DNA of 37,343 nucleotides from Alcaligenaceae bacterium (GTDB lineage Bacteria; Pseudomonadota; Gammaproteobacteria; Burkholderiales; Burkholderiaceae_B). The DNA lies in assembly GCA_947378965.1 (NCBI GenBank), contig CANCMG010000038.1:1-37343 (forward strand), written 5' to 3'. The number at the start of each line of letters is the position of its first letter. Within the stretch, counting starts at the first letter, position 1. The translations under genes and the position numbers were made by a program. The notes under the pieces are model-generated. The model was not told the origin of the DNA. It made no database searches and saw only the letters and a program-made list of their open reading frames with translations. Positions 13,374-23,086 of the stretch are shown here, in pieces.

Positions 13374-16300
13374 ATGAGCACACTTCCTGCGATTCGACAT
13401 GGCTCTGCGTTGCCTGATCGAGTCAGCAAACTTCAAAATTTATCGACGGCCCTTCTCGCTGTCTCGCACTCAACACCGATCGTTTTCATCGACAGCCAAG
13501 GCCTAGAGAACAATCTCACCTATGGCCATTTAGTTGATTCGGCCAAATGCATTGCAGCAGGGCTCAAAGAGCAAAGACTGCAGCCTCGTCAAAAAGTTTT
13601 ATTGCAGTTGTCACTCAGCGAAGATATTTTGCCCGTCTTCTGGGGCTGTCTATTTGCAGGGCTTGAGCCAATCGTCGTGCCGATTCCGGTCAGTTACGAT
13701 TTAGAGAGTCGCGCGCTTGAACAATTGATTCATATCTGGAACTTGTTAGAGCAACCACTGATCTGCACGACTGCGGCACTCGCCCCGACGCTGAGTGGCT
13801 CGAGTCGCTTTCCTGAGCTACAAGACGCTCGTATCGCAAGCATGGAGAGTCTTCGGCAACACGCTCCGATCGAAACGATATACCGAGCAACATTAAGTGA
13901 TGTCGCTTTTTATGTGTTGTCCTCTGGCAGTACTGGGCTGTCAAAGGCCGTTGAACTGACGCACGGCAATCTCTTATCACGGGCGATCGGCACCAACCTG
14001 TTGTGTGGCAGCCAACAAAGCGATGTCATTTTAAGTTGGTTGCCCTTTGATCATATCGGCAACATCTCGGCGTATCACATCAGCCCTGCTCTAGAGGGCA
14101 GCAAACTTGTTTACGCACAAAAAGAATTCGTTTTAGCGCGACCTCTGCGTTGGCTCGATTTGATTGACAAGCACCGTATCACGCATGGCTGGGCCCCCAA
14201 TTTTGCGTTTGCTCTGGTCAGCAAGGCGCTCAAAAACCAAAACAACGGGCAATGGGATTTGTCGTGCGTCATAGGCTTACTCAGTGCGGGCGAATTAATC
14301 GCGCATTCGACAGTGACCGAATTTCTCGAGGCGGTTCGCCCTTATGGCTTGCGTCGTGAAAGCCTGATTTCAGCCTTCGGCATGGCAGAAACCTGTTCAG
14401 GGGTCTCTTATCACTTGCCTCCGGCTGGGCAGTCAATCAAATTTGTGCATATTGATCGCCATCAGCTAAGTGGTTCGATTCGACACGTTGCACCAAACGA
14501 CTCAACCTGCATTTCGTTTGCCAGTTTAGGGCCTGTTATTCCAGGCATGTCGATGCGGATTGTTGACGAACACAATCAAGTGGTCTCTGAAGAGACTGCC
14601 GGCAGATTTCAGTTGCGGGGCGCTGGCCTGATGCCAGGCTACTATCGCAACCCTCAAGCTAATCAAGCGTTTGTTGAGGATGGTTGGTTTGATACGGGCG
14701 ATGCCGCCTTTATCTCAAATGGCGAGCTGGTCATGCTTGGCCGCGTGGGGATGGGGATTATCGTCAATGGTGCGAACTTATCAAACATTGAGATTGAGGC
14801 TGCGGCCGAACAAGTAGAGGGTCTCGAGCCCTCGTACACGGCTGCTTGTGCAGCGTTTGCACCTGGCACAGACAGGCTTCACCTTGTTGTGTTTTTTCAC
14901 ACCTTGGTCACCGACGAGCGTGAATTAGCGAGTTTATTCAAACAAATTCAATCAAAGCTCACTCAACACGTTGGTATCAAAGCCGACTTCCTGATCCCGC
15001 TTGGCGCTGAAGCGATCCCAAAAACCGCGATCGGAAAAATCCAGCACAAGCAACTCAGTGCACGTTTTCAGCAAGGTGATTATGCAGCGGTGATCGAGCG
15101 CGTCGAAGCGCTGCGCCTGTTGTTTCAAGAGGCACCGAGTGCCTCGGTGCTCCCAGCCTCAGAAATCGAACAACAAATCGCTTCAATCTGGCAAGATGTG
15201 TTGGGCATTCCCCAGGTTGGCGTCCAAGATAACTTCTTTGAGTTAGGCGGCGATTCGTTGTCGTTGGTACAAGCCCACGAGCGGCTCATCGAAATTTTTG
15301 GCCCTACCCTAACACTCGTTGATTTGTTTACTTCACCGACGATCGAAATGCTCGTCAAACAGTTATCGGGTGAAAACACTCAGGCAAGTCCGACAGAAAA
15401 GGGGCAAGCGCGAGCCAACGCACGTCATAGTCACCAGGCAACAGGTGCGAGCAAAGACATCGCGGTGATCGGTATGTCCTGCCGCTTTCCAGGCGCAGAT
15501 GACATTGAGACTTTCTGGAAAAATCTGGCCGCCGGTGTTGAGTCGATTACTTTCTTTGACGACAACGACCTGCTCAAGAGTGGTTTTTCGCGCGAAGTCT
15601 TTGATCGACCCGATTATGTCAAAGCCAGTCCGCTGATTTCGGATGCTCGAGGCTTTGATGCCGAGTTCTTTGGCTATTCTGCACGTGACGCAGAGCTCAT
15701 GGATCCTCAGCAACGCCTGTTTCTCGAATGCGCCTGGGAAGCCTTCGAGGTTGCTGGCTACGATCCTACCGCTTACCCAGGGGTAACGGGTGTGTATGCG
15801 GGTGCTGCCATGAACACCTACTTGCTGAATAACGTGCTTCCAAATCGAAGCATGCTAGATTCGCAAGATGATCTGAATGTTGCAACGCTTGATTCAATGG
15901 GCGGCTTCATGCTCATGGTTGCAAATGATAAAGACTACCTCACCACCCGAGTCTCGTATAAGTTGAACCTCGGTGGGCCGAGCATCAATGTGCAAACCGC
16001 CTGTTCAACAGGGTTGGTCACCGTGCATATGGCCTGTCAGTCTTTATTGTCTGGTGAAACCGATCTCTTTCTGACTGGCGGTGCGTCGGTGCAGTCTCCT
16101 CAGCACGCGGGCCATCTGTATCAACCAGGCATGATTGTCACGCCTGATGGGCACGTTCGGTCCTTTGATGCCGAGGCGCGCGGGACAATCTTTGGTAGCG
16201 GGGTCGGTGCCATCTTGCTCAAGCGGCTTGATGATGCTGTACGCGACGGTGATCATATTTTTGCTGTTGTCAAAGGATCCGCCGTCAACAATGATGCAGG

Positions 16301-19300
16301 CGCAAAAGTTGGCTATATGGCTCCGAGCAGCGATGGGCAAGCGGTCGCTGTCGCAGAAGCGATCGCGGTCGCGAACGTATTGCCCGAAACGATTGGATTT
16401 GTTGAGGCGCACGGCACGGGAACTGAGATCGGCGATCCGATTGAGCATGATGGCTTGGCTCAGGTATTTCGCGCGCAAACACAAGCGATTGGTTTTTGCG
16501 CACTGGGTTCAGTCAAAACCAACGTTGGGCACTTGCAGATTACGTCAGGCACCGCGGGCTTTATTAAGACCGCACTCGCCCTGCATCACAAGCTCATCCC
16601 ACCTCTGCTGAATTTCAAGACACCCAATCCAGCCTTAAAACTTGAACAGAGTCCGTTTTTCATCAACACAGAGGCCTGTGAATGGAAGACCACTGGCACG
16701 CCACGTCGAGCGGGCGTTAACTCTTTAGGGATCGGTGGCACCAATGCACATGCGATTCTTGAAGAAGCACCGACTGTCAGTCGAGTTGCAAATACAAATG
16801 AGCGTACTGCACATGCCTTGATGTTGACGGCTCGAAATGAAGTCGCCTTACGCCAATACGCGGGGCGCTTTGCGCGCTATTTCACCGAGCACCCAGAAGT
16901 TAATCTTGCAGATGTCTGTTTCACTGCCAATACTGGGCGCAAGATATTTGATCAACGCGTTTCAATCGTTGGTGCAACGGCGCAAGACTTTATTGCGCAA
17001 CTAACGTCCATCGAAAAGAGTGAGTCATGTGCCGGCGCCGTTCAACACGACGCCAAAGCCAACTCAAAAAGCAAAATTGGCTTTCTCTTTACGGGCCAAG
17101 GCTCGCAATACCCAGACATGGGGCGGCATTTATTCGAAACTGAGCCGGTCTTTCGCGAGCAGTTAAACCTTTGCGCTGAGCTGTTTTTGCCATTGCTTGA
17201 AAAGCCACTGTTAGAGATCATGTTCGATAACGAGTCGGCAAATGGCCTGATTCATCAAACTGGTTATGCGCAACCTGCCTTATTTGCGCTTGAATATTCC
17301 CTCGCAAAATTTTGGCAAGCACTCGGAGTCGTGCCACACGCCGTCATGGGTCACAGCCTTGGTGAATACGCCGCAGCGTGTTTTGCAGGGGTCATGAGCC
17401 TTGCCGATGCGGTGCGCATGGTGGCTGGTCGCGCCAATCTCATGCAAGCCTTAGAACAGTCTGGCGAGATGTGGGCTGCGTTTACCAGTGCAGCCACGGT
17501 TCGGCCTCTACTCGCCGGTGTCAGTCAAGATGTTTCGATTGCGGCTGAAAATAGCCCAGACAACACCGTGCTTTCAGGTTGCAGCGCGCCCTTAGCTGAA
17601 GTGATTGCCAAGCTGGCAGCGCTAGGCATTCGCACGCAAAAACTCAACACCTCGCATGCCTTTCATTCAAGGCTGATGGAGCCCATGCTCGATCAGTTTG
17701 AACAAATCGCCCAAAGCGTAGCGTTTCAAAGCCCCCAACTCACGTTGATCTCGAATTTAACTGGTACCGCTGCCTCAGATGAGGTAACCATGCCTCAATA
17801 CTGGCGGCAACATATCCGGCAGCCGGTTAAGTTTCAAGCGGGTCTCGAACAGATGGCTGCGCTGGGCTGCCAGGTTTTTGTAGAAATCGGCCCTCGACCA
17901 ACCCTGACTGGGCTTGGTACGCAATGTCTACCCGATGATTGCCTCTGGTTACCAAGCATCAAACCGTCTGAAGACAACTGGATAACGCTTCTGAAGAGTT
18001 TGGCGCAACTTGCCGTGCTTGGTTTAGTCGATTTGAAAAACTTAGATCGTGAACAACAGCGACTGCGCCTGCCGCTTCCGACTTATCCATTTCAACATAC
18101 ACCTTACTGGCTTGAACGACCCGCGGCGCAGGCAACCGCGACTCATCAGCAAGCACAAACGCTGCTCGGACAGCGACTACAAATTCCAACTATTTCGAAC
18201 ACGATTTTTCAAAACGACTTTAATGCAGTCGCCCTGCCTTTTCTAAAAGATCACCTAATACACGGTGAAGTGGTTGTCTCGGGCGCCTGTCACGTCACAA
18301 TGCTGTTAGACGCGGCTCAACTCTTATGCAAAGAACAACCCTTTACGCTCCAGAATATTCACTTCCCCGAGCCCTTAGTCATTGAAAAAGATCAGACACG
18401 CACCGTTCAAGTCGTGATCGAGAAAAATGCGCAAGGTCGCCGTGAAGCCCAATTAATCAGTTTTGATGCAGCGCTTGCTGGTGACTTAATTCTCACTAAT
18501 CAGCACGCTCAAGCAGACATTGTTGAAACAACCGTGGCTGTGAACGAGGCACTTGCGCTTGCACACATACGTTCGGGCTTAACTCAGACCGTCAATATCG
18601 AAGCGTTTTTGCACGAATTGGCAGGCAGAAAAATTGAACTGGGCGCAAGCTATCGCTGGGTAAAAAGCATCCAACGTAATGCTCGCGAAGCCCTTGGCGT
18701 GATGACAGAACCCTCGTCGCGCTCTGGCTTGGCCATGCAACAACGCCACCCTGGCATGCTCGATGCAGGTTTCACGCTTCTGTTAGCAATGGGGATGCAC
18801 CAAGAAGGCACCACATGGCTACCCTTCGCGATTGAAGCCGTGCGAGTCCTCAAACAAAAACATGAGGTTCCGGCGTATGCCTACCTCGCGCTGCGTGACG
18901 GCAGCAATAACGAGCATGCAACGGCAGACGTCAAACTGTGCGATGCCGCTGGAAACGTATTAATTGAATTAGTCGGTTTGCAAGCCCGTCAGGCCGATCT
19001 GTCTGCACTGAATCGCAGTGCTCAACGCAAAGTGACCGCGTTAATGCACGAAATCGTCTGGGAGCCGATCGAACTGACGGCCTCGCTCGACGTCGAGTCA
19101 TCACGTGAAGAGCCTTGGCTGATCTTGGCTGACCGTCTTGGGGTTGGCCATTTGCTTTCCCAGCGCCTCGAACGGGCGGGTCAGTCGTGCCTGATTGTGC
19201 GCGCCAAGGGGGATGGAGTCGCTCAGGTCAGCACGTCGACCCACACGATTGATCCCTTAAGCGCCACAGCCTTTTCAAATTTAATCCAATCACTTGGCCC

Positions 19301-20948
19301 CAAGCCTAAGCTCGCTGGCATTATCAATTTATGGCCCTTGGATGCTTCAACCGATGGCGTGTCCAACACCATTGCAGCACAATTGACGTCTGGCGCTACG
19401 GTGTTGCATTTACTGCAGGCGTGTGTCAAACATAATGTCGTGATCAGCCAGCGCTTCTGCTTGGTCACGGATCGCGCCCAAGCCTTGACAGGCGATACAT
19501 TTCCCATCAATAGCGCGCAGTCAACGCTTTGGGGGATCGGTATGACTGCGGCACTTGAGCACCCTGAACTTAAAGTCACGTGCGTTGACTTGCAATTAGC
19601 GGTTCCTGAACGTGCCGCACAGCAACTGTGGCACACAATGCACCTCAAGCAAAACGAGTGGCGACTGGCATACCGGGCTGAGCAAGCGTTCGTTGCGCGA
19701 ATCAATCGTGTTCGAGAGGCAACCACACCTGAACAGCAACCACTTGTGTTTTCAGCGCATATTACTTACGTTGTGACCGGTGCAACCGGTGGTCTCGGAC
19801 TTGCTACCGCCGCTTGGTTAGTTGAACACGGTGCTCGCCACCTATTGCTATTAAGCCGTCAACCGCTTTCAACCCAGGCCCAGCAAGCGATCAACACGCT
19901 GAGCCAACAAGGCGCGAGCGTCGCACACCTGTGCGTTGACATCGCCGATCGCCAGTCACTAGAAAGCGCACTGCTGTCAACACAAGCCGAGGGTGCACGT
20001 AAGCTAGGCATCCTCCACTGTGCTGGCGTCTTAGACGATCACCTCTTGATCGACCTGCAGTGGTCTAACTTTGATAACGCCTACTCTGCCAAAGTATTAG
20101 GAACATTAAATCTTGACGAGTTAACTCGGCAGCTTGATGTTGACTGCTTTGTCATGTTCTCGTCGGCAGCGTCACTGCTTGGTAACCGCGGCCAGGCCAA
20201 CTATGCTGCAGCCAATAGCTTCATGGACGCGATCGCCCATCAACGCAAACTTGCTGGTCTGCCCGCCCTGAGCATTAACTGGGGCCCTTGGGCATCGGTG
20301 GGGATGGCGCAGTCTAATTCGAAAATTTCTAGACAACTTTCGGCACAGGGATTTACGGCGCTCAGCACTCAGTTGGCTTTACAGGCGCTGGGTAGCAGTT
20401 TGCTTGGGACTCGAACTCAGGTGGGCGTGATTGATTGTCAGTGGGATCAATACCTTCAAGGTGCTGAACAGCTTCAGTCTTTTTTAAGCAAAGTCGCGAC
20501 CGCGCCAATCAACACGCAAGAACAACAACGCCAAGATGCACAGTCAGCTATTGTTGAGCAGTTTGCTCGAGCCTCTACGGCCGAACGCCTAAGCTTGTTG
20601 ACCACCATCGTGAACACTCAGATTCGTAAGATTTTAGGACTTGCCGAAACGATGGCGGTGCCTGAGGATCAAGCCCTGACCGATCAAGGCTTTGACTCAC
20701 TGATGGCGGTACAACTGACCAATGCGGTCGGTCGAATGCTTGGGCAACGACTGCCTGTGAGCCTGGTGTTCAACTACCCATCGCCAAAAGCGCTTTCCTT
20801 ATATCTTTTAGAATTAATCAACGGTCAACTTGCAACACCTGAACAGGCTGCGGCAACGGATAGTGGCGCCAAGGCTTCTCAAACGAGTTCAAGCGACCGT
20901 GCTCGCTCTTTGCTCGACGATCTTGATAACCTGCTTGAACAATCATGA
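13374..20948 (+). CDS. Modular polyketide synthase (AMP ligase-ACP-KS-AT-DH-KR-ACP)
   Basis: From the ATG at 13374 this is a 2524-residue type I PKS with a loading module and one extension module. The order is: an acyl-AMP ligase of FAAL type (about 20-590; SSGSTG at 183, GWAPNF, GMAETCSG); ACP1 (GGDS, Ser628); KS (about 665-1100; Cys877 in TACSTG, His1013, His1053); AT (Ser1328 in GHSLG, malonyl-type HAFH at 1428-1431); DH (His1627, Asp1797; the usual Pro of HxxxGxxxxP is Ser); KR (GATGGLG at 2136, Tyr2277, and the LDD signature of B-type reductases); and ACP2 (Ser2442). No enoylreductase and no terminal thioesterase are present. The expected product is a starter acid extended once to a 3-hydroxy or 2-enoyl thioester. 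TTG at 13353 is an alternative start. The next gene, a thioesterase, overlaps by 4 bp. Confidence 0.95.
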   Translation: MSTLPAIRHGSALPDRVSKLQNLSTALLAVSHSTPIVFIDSQGLENNLTYGHLVDSAKCIAAGLKEQRLQPRQKVLLQLSLSEDILPVFWGCLFAGLEPIVVPIPVSYDLESRALEQLIHIWNLLEQPLICTTAALAPTLSGSSRFPELQDARIASMESLRQHAPIETIYRATLSDVAFYVLSSGSTGLSKAVELTHGNLLSRAIGTNLLCGSQQSDVILSWLPFDHIGNISAYHISPALEGSKLVYAQKEFVLARPLRWLDLIDKHRITHGWAPNFAFALVSKALKNQNNGQWDLSCVIGLLSAGELIAHSTVTEFLEAVRPYGLRRESLISAFGMAETCSGVSYHLPPAGQSIKFVHIDRHQLSGSIRHVAPNDSTCISFASLGPVIPGMSMRIVDEHNQVVSEETAGRFQLRGAGLMPGYYRNPQANQAFVEDGWFDTGDAAFISNGELVMLGRVGMGIIVNGANLSNIEIEAAAEQVEGLEPSYTAACAAFAPGTDRLHLVVFFHTLVTDERELASLFKQIQSKLTQHVGIKADFLIPLGAEAIPKTAIGKIQHKQLSARFQQGDYAAVIERVEALRLLFQEAPSASVLPASEIEQQIASIWQDVLGIPQVGVQDNFFELGGDSLSLVQAHERLIEIFGPTLTLVDLFTSPTIEMLVKQLSGENTQASPTEKGQARANARHSHQATGASKDIAVIGMSCRFPGADDIETFWKNLAAGVESITFFDDNDLLKSGFSREVFDRPDYVKASPLISDARGFDAEFFGYSARDAELMDPQQRLFLECAWEAFEVAGYDPTAYPGVTGVYAGAAMNTYLLNNVLPNRSMLDSQDDLNVATLDSMGGFMLMVANDKDYLTTRVSYKLNLGGPSINVQTACSTGLVTVHMACQSLLSGETDLFLTGGASVQSPQHAGHLYQPGMIVTPDGHVRSFDAEARGTIFGSGVGAILLKRLDDAVRDGDHIFAVVKGSAVNNDAGAKVGYMAPSSDGQAVAVAEAIAVANVLPETIGFVEAHGTGTEIGDPIEHDGLAQVFRAQTQAIGFCALGSVKTNVGHLQITSGTAGFIKTALALHHKLIPPLLNFKTPNPALKLEQSPFFINTEACEWKTTGTPRRAGVNSLGIGGTNAHAILEEAPTVSRVANTNERTAHALMLTARNEVALRQYAGRFARYFTEHPEVNLADVCFTANTGRKIFDQRVSIVGATAQDFIAQLTSIEKSESCAGAVQHDAKANSKSKIGFLFTGQGSQYPDMGRHLFETEPVFREQLNLCAELFLPLLEKPLLEIMFDNESANGLIHQTGYAQPALFALEYSLAKFWQALGVVPHAVMGHSLGEYAAACFAGVMSLADAVRMVAGRANLMQALEQSGEMWAAFTSAATVRPLLAGVSQDVSIAAENSPDNTVLSGCSAPLAEVIAKLAALGIRTQKLNTSHAFHSRLMEPMLDQFEQIAQSVAFQSPQLTLISNLTGTAASDEVTMPQYWRQHIRQPVKFQAGLEQMAALGCQVFVEIGPRPTLTGLGTQCLPDDCLWLPSIKPSEDNWITLLKSLAQLAVLGLVDLKNLDREQQRLRLPLPTYPFQHTPYWLERPAAQATATHQQAQTLLGQRLQIPTISNTIFQNDFNAVALPFLKDHLIHGEVVVSGACHVTMLLDAAQLLCKEQPFTLQNIHFPEPLVIEKDQTRTVQVVIEKNAQGRREAQLISFDAALAGDLILTNQHAQADIVETTVAVNEALALAHIRSGLTQTVNIEAFLHELAGRKIELGASYRWVKSIQRNAREALGVMTEPSSRSGLAMQQRHPGMLDAGFTLLLAMGMHQEGTTWLPFAIEAVRVLKQKHEVPAYAYLALRDGSNNEHATADVKLCDAAGNVLIELVGLQARQADLSALNRSAQRKVTALMHEIVWEPIELTASLDVESSREEPWLILADRLGVGHLLSQRLERAGQSCLIVRAKGDGVAQVSTSTHTIDPLSATAFSNLIQSLGPKPKLAGIINLWPLDASTDGVSNTIAAQLTSGATVLHLLQACVKHNVVISQRFCLVTDRAQALTGDTFPINSAQSTLWGIGMTAALEHPELKVTCVDLQLAVPERAAQQLWHTMHLKQNEWRLAYRAEQAFVARINRVREATTPEQQPLVFSAHITYVVTGATGGLGLATAAWLVEHGARHLLLLSRQPLSTQAQQAINTLSQQGASVAHLCVDIADRQSLESALLSTQAEGARKLGILHCAGVLDDHLLIDLQWSNFDNAYSAKVLGTLNLDELTRQLDVDCFVMFSSAASLLGNRGQANYAAANSFMDAIAHQRKLAGLPALSINWGPWASVGMAQSNSKISRQLSAQGFTALSTQLALQALGSSLLGTRTQVGVIDCQWDQYLQGAEQLQSFLSKVATAPINTQEQQRQDAQSAIVEQFARASTAERLSLLTTIVNTQIRKILGLAETMAVPEDQALTDQGFDSLMAVQLTNAVGRMLGQRLPVSLVFNYPSPKALSLYLLELINGQLATPEQAAATDSGAKASQTSSSDRARSLLDDLDNLLEQS

Positions 20949-21724
20949 ACACAAAATTTAATCGCTGGGTGACCTGCCCTTTTCCCCAGCCAGAAGCCAC
21001 GCTGCGCATTTTTTGCTTTCCTTTTGCGGGTGGTGGTGCCTCGATCTATCGTGGTTGGGGAAAACTATTCGGCTCGAAAGTAGAAGTTTGTCCGATTCAA
21101 TTGCCCGGCAGAGAAAACCGCTTTAGCGAACCAGCGTTCAAAGAGGCTCGGGCACTTGCGCAAGCGCTAGCTAGCCAACTGCAACTGTATTCGGACAAGC
21201 CTTTTGTCATGTACGGTCACAGCATGGGTGCACTCGTTGCGTTTGAATTGACACGCGTGCTGCAAGCCAATGGCATGACGATGCCCGAAGCGCTAATTCT
21301 GGGCGCACATCGCGCCGCGCATTTACCTCGCACCCGCGAAACGCTCTACAACTTAGACGACAAGGCCTTTATTGACCGCTTGCAGCGCTTTGGCGGGTTT
21401 CCTGAAGAAGTGTTGGCAAGCGCCGATTTGTTGCAATTTCTGATGCCAACACTGAAAGCGGATTTCACGCTGTGCGATACCTATGTGTATACCGAGCAAG
21501 AACCATTGAACTGCCCCATTCATATTTTTGCTGGTGCCGCCGACCCTGAAGCGCCTCCATCAGTGATGGAGGCATGGTGTCAGCACTCAAATACTGACAC
21601 ACAAATGCATATTTTTCAGGCTGGTCATTTTTTTATTCGCTCTGATCTCGAGCGCGTCGTAGACACTCTAAAAACGATCTTACCGTTATCGCAAACAGGC
21701 GTGGCGAACATGCCACACGCCTAA
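20945..21724 (+). CDS. Type II thioesterase
   Basis: This 259-residue alpha/beta hydrolase is of the GrsT/type II thioesterase family. It has the FPFAGGGAS entry motif, QLPGRENRF, the nucleophile motif GHSMGA (Ser93) and a C-terminal GHFFI with the catalytic His. These enzymes release or edit acyl chains on carrier proteins. Its ATG overlaps the PKS stop codon in an ATGA arrangement, so the two are co-translated. As the PKS lacks an integrated thioesterase, this protein is the likely product-releasing enzyme, although proofreading of misprimed ACPs is the usual role of the family. Cytoplasmic; no signal peptide. Confidence 0.93.
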   Translation: MNTKFNRWVTCPFPQPEATLRIFCFPFAGGGASIYRGWGKLFGSKVEVCPIQLPGRENRFSEPAFKEARALAQALASQLQLYSDKPFVMYGHSMGALVAFELTRVLQANGMTMPEALILGAHRAAHLPRTRETLYNLDDKAFIDRLQRFGGFPEEVLASADLLQFLMPTLKADFTLCDTYVYTEQEPLNCPIHIFAGAADPEAPPSVMEAWCQHSNTDTQMHIFQAGHFFIRSDLERVVDTLKTILPLSQTGVANMPHA

Positions 21725-21756
21725 AGACAAGCAAGCTAATCTTTCTGAGGATCAAC

Positions 21757-22935
21757 ATGCTAAATATTAAAGAGTTTCACGGTCGCATCATCGATCTCGA
21801 TACACATATTCAACCTTCACCCGGCAATTACGAGCTTGCGGGTGGCGAAGTTGGGCGTAATTTTGCCCAACGCTTTGATGAAGTGATCAAGAGCTTACCA
21901 AAAGACGAGGCTCAACAAATCATTGCTCGTTCAGGCAAAGAGTTTACTGAGCTCACCGACGAAACAGTTTGGCGCACGAAGGGGTCAGCGGCACCGGGCG
22001 CATTCAACGCCGATAACCGAATCAAGACCCTTGATTACATGGGTGTCAGTCGAAGTTTTATGTTCTCTGATCCTGGCATTCAAACGGCGGCCTTTGCCGA
22101 TAATGCACTTGGCGTTGCCACGATGCGCCACTGGAACGATTTTATTCTCAATCTCGGAAAACGAGATCCAAACCGCTTGCGTGCAGTTGCTCTCATCAAC
22201 ACGCATAATGTTGATACAGCCGCGCAAGAAATTGAGCGTGTACTCAAAGCGGGCGGTCGTGCCTTTGTGATTGCAAGTTCTGTTGCGCCTGGCAATGCCT
22301 CACCCGCACACCCTGCAATGGACAAAATCTGGGGCATGATTCAAGAGGCTAACGCCACGATCATGCTGCACCTTGGTGGCGGACGTGCCGTCGGTGACGA
22401 GTTCGACTTTCTCAAAAATCCGAACTGGGATAAAGGTATTCCTCACTTTAGCCAACAATCGGAAGCTGTAATCTCTGAAGGGGATGCAATGAATCCCTTC
22501 ACTGCCTGCGCCATGTTTTACGCACCACAAAACTTTATTTCTACACTTGTGCTGGGTGGGGTGTTTGAGCGTTTTCCAAATCTGCGCTTTGGCGCAATTG
22601 AACTTGGCGCGATGTGGTTAGGCCCAATGGCCGCGCATTTGGATAATGTCATGAAGATCTTCAGAAGGCGTATGTCTGGCGTACTGTCTTTGAAGCCCTC
22701 TGAATACGTTCAACGAAACATTCGCGTCACCCCGTACTGGTTTGAAAACGTCGCCGATTACATTGATCATCATGGATTAGCCGACTGCTACTGCTACAGC
22801 AGTGATTTTCCTCATCCTGAAGGGGGCACTCGCCCCATGCAAGATTTTGAAGAGCGTATTGGGCGCCTAGGACAAAAAAGTGCCGAAGCGTTTTACGTCA
22901 CCAATGCCGAATGGGTCTTGCCAGAACTGAAGTGA
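21757..22935 (+). CDS. Amidohydrolase-family (ACMSD-like) metalloenzyme
   Basis: This 392-residue TIM-barrel protein belongs to the Amidohydrolase_2 group, which includes decarboxylases of aromatic acids and hydrolases. Visible features are the N-terminal DLDTHIQP, which holds only one of the two His residues of a typical HxH motif, then IMLHLGGGR, GVFERFPNLRFGAIELGAMW and SSDFPHPEGG with the metal-binding Asp near the C-terminus. GAGG lies 6 bp before the ATG. It follows the thioesterase by 32 bp on the same strand and ends in a hairpin, so it is probably the last gene of the PKS unit. It could tailor the product, for example by decarboxylation or hydrolysis. That role is inference. Confidence 0.85.
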   Translation: MLNIKEFHGRIIDLDTHIQPSPGNYELAGGEVGRNFAQRFDEVIKSLPKDEAQQIIARSGKEFTELTDETVWRTKGSAAPGAFNADNRIKTLDYMGVSRSFMFSDPGIQTAAFADNALGVATMRHWNDFILNLGKRDPNRLRAVALINTHNVDTAAQEIERVLKAGGRAFVIASSVAPGNASPAHPAMDKIWGMIQEANATIMLHLGGGRAVGDEFDFLKNPNWDKGIPHFSQQSEAVISEGDAMNPFTACAMFYAPQNFISTLVLGGVFERFPNLRFGAIELGAMWLGPMAAHLDNVMKIFRRRMSGVLSLKPSEYVQRNIRVTPYWFENVADYIDHHGLADCYCYSSDFPHPEGGTRPMQDFEERIGRLGQKSAEAFYVTNAEWVLPELK

Positions 22936-22984
22936 CACCTTTGAGTGCTCTGGGCCCTAGGCAACCGCAAGTCAGGGTACGCAT

Positions 22985-23007
22985 GCGAACCAGTCGAACT
23001 GGTTTGC
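22985..23007. terminator. Hairpin after the PKS unit
   Basis: GCGAACCAGT (22985-22994) pairs with ACTGGTTTGC (22998-23007) with loop CGA and one G-T pair. It lies 50 bp after the amidohydrolase stop and before the convergent YchJ-like gene. No T-run follows, so termination efficiency is uncertain. Nothing else is evident between 22936 and 23086. Confidence 0.45.
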
Positions 23008-23086
23008 TGCGGAGCCAGTCTAGCGCGAGTTTTCTGATCTGTTTAAGCATTGATATCCTCTGCGCCCTCGCCCTAACGGATACCGT

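Noticed and set aside
13133-13429. 98-residue minus-strand ORF before the PKS
   Set aside because: It overlaps two supported genes in antisense and shows no family features.
16135-16611. 158-residue plus-strand ORF inside the PKS and the 146-residue minus-strand ORF at 16044-16484
   Set aside because: Both are shadow frames of the well-supported KS domain.
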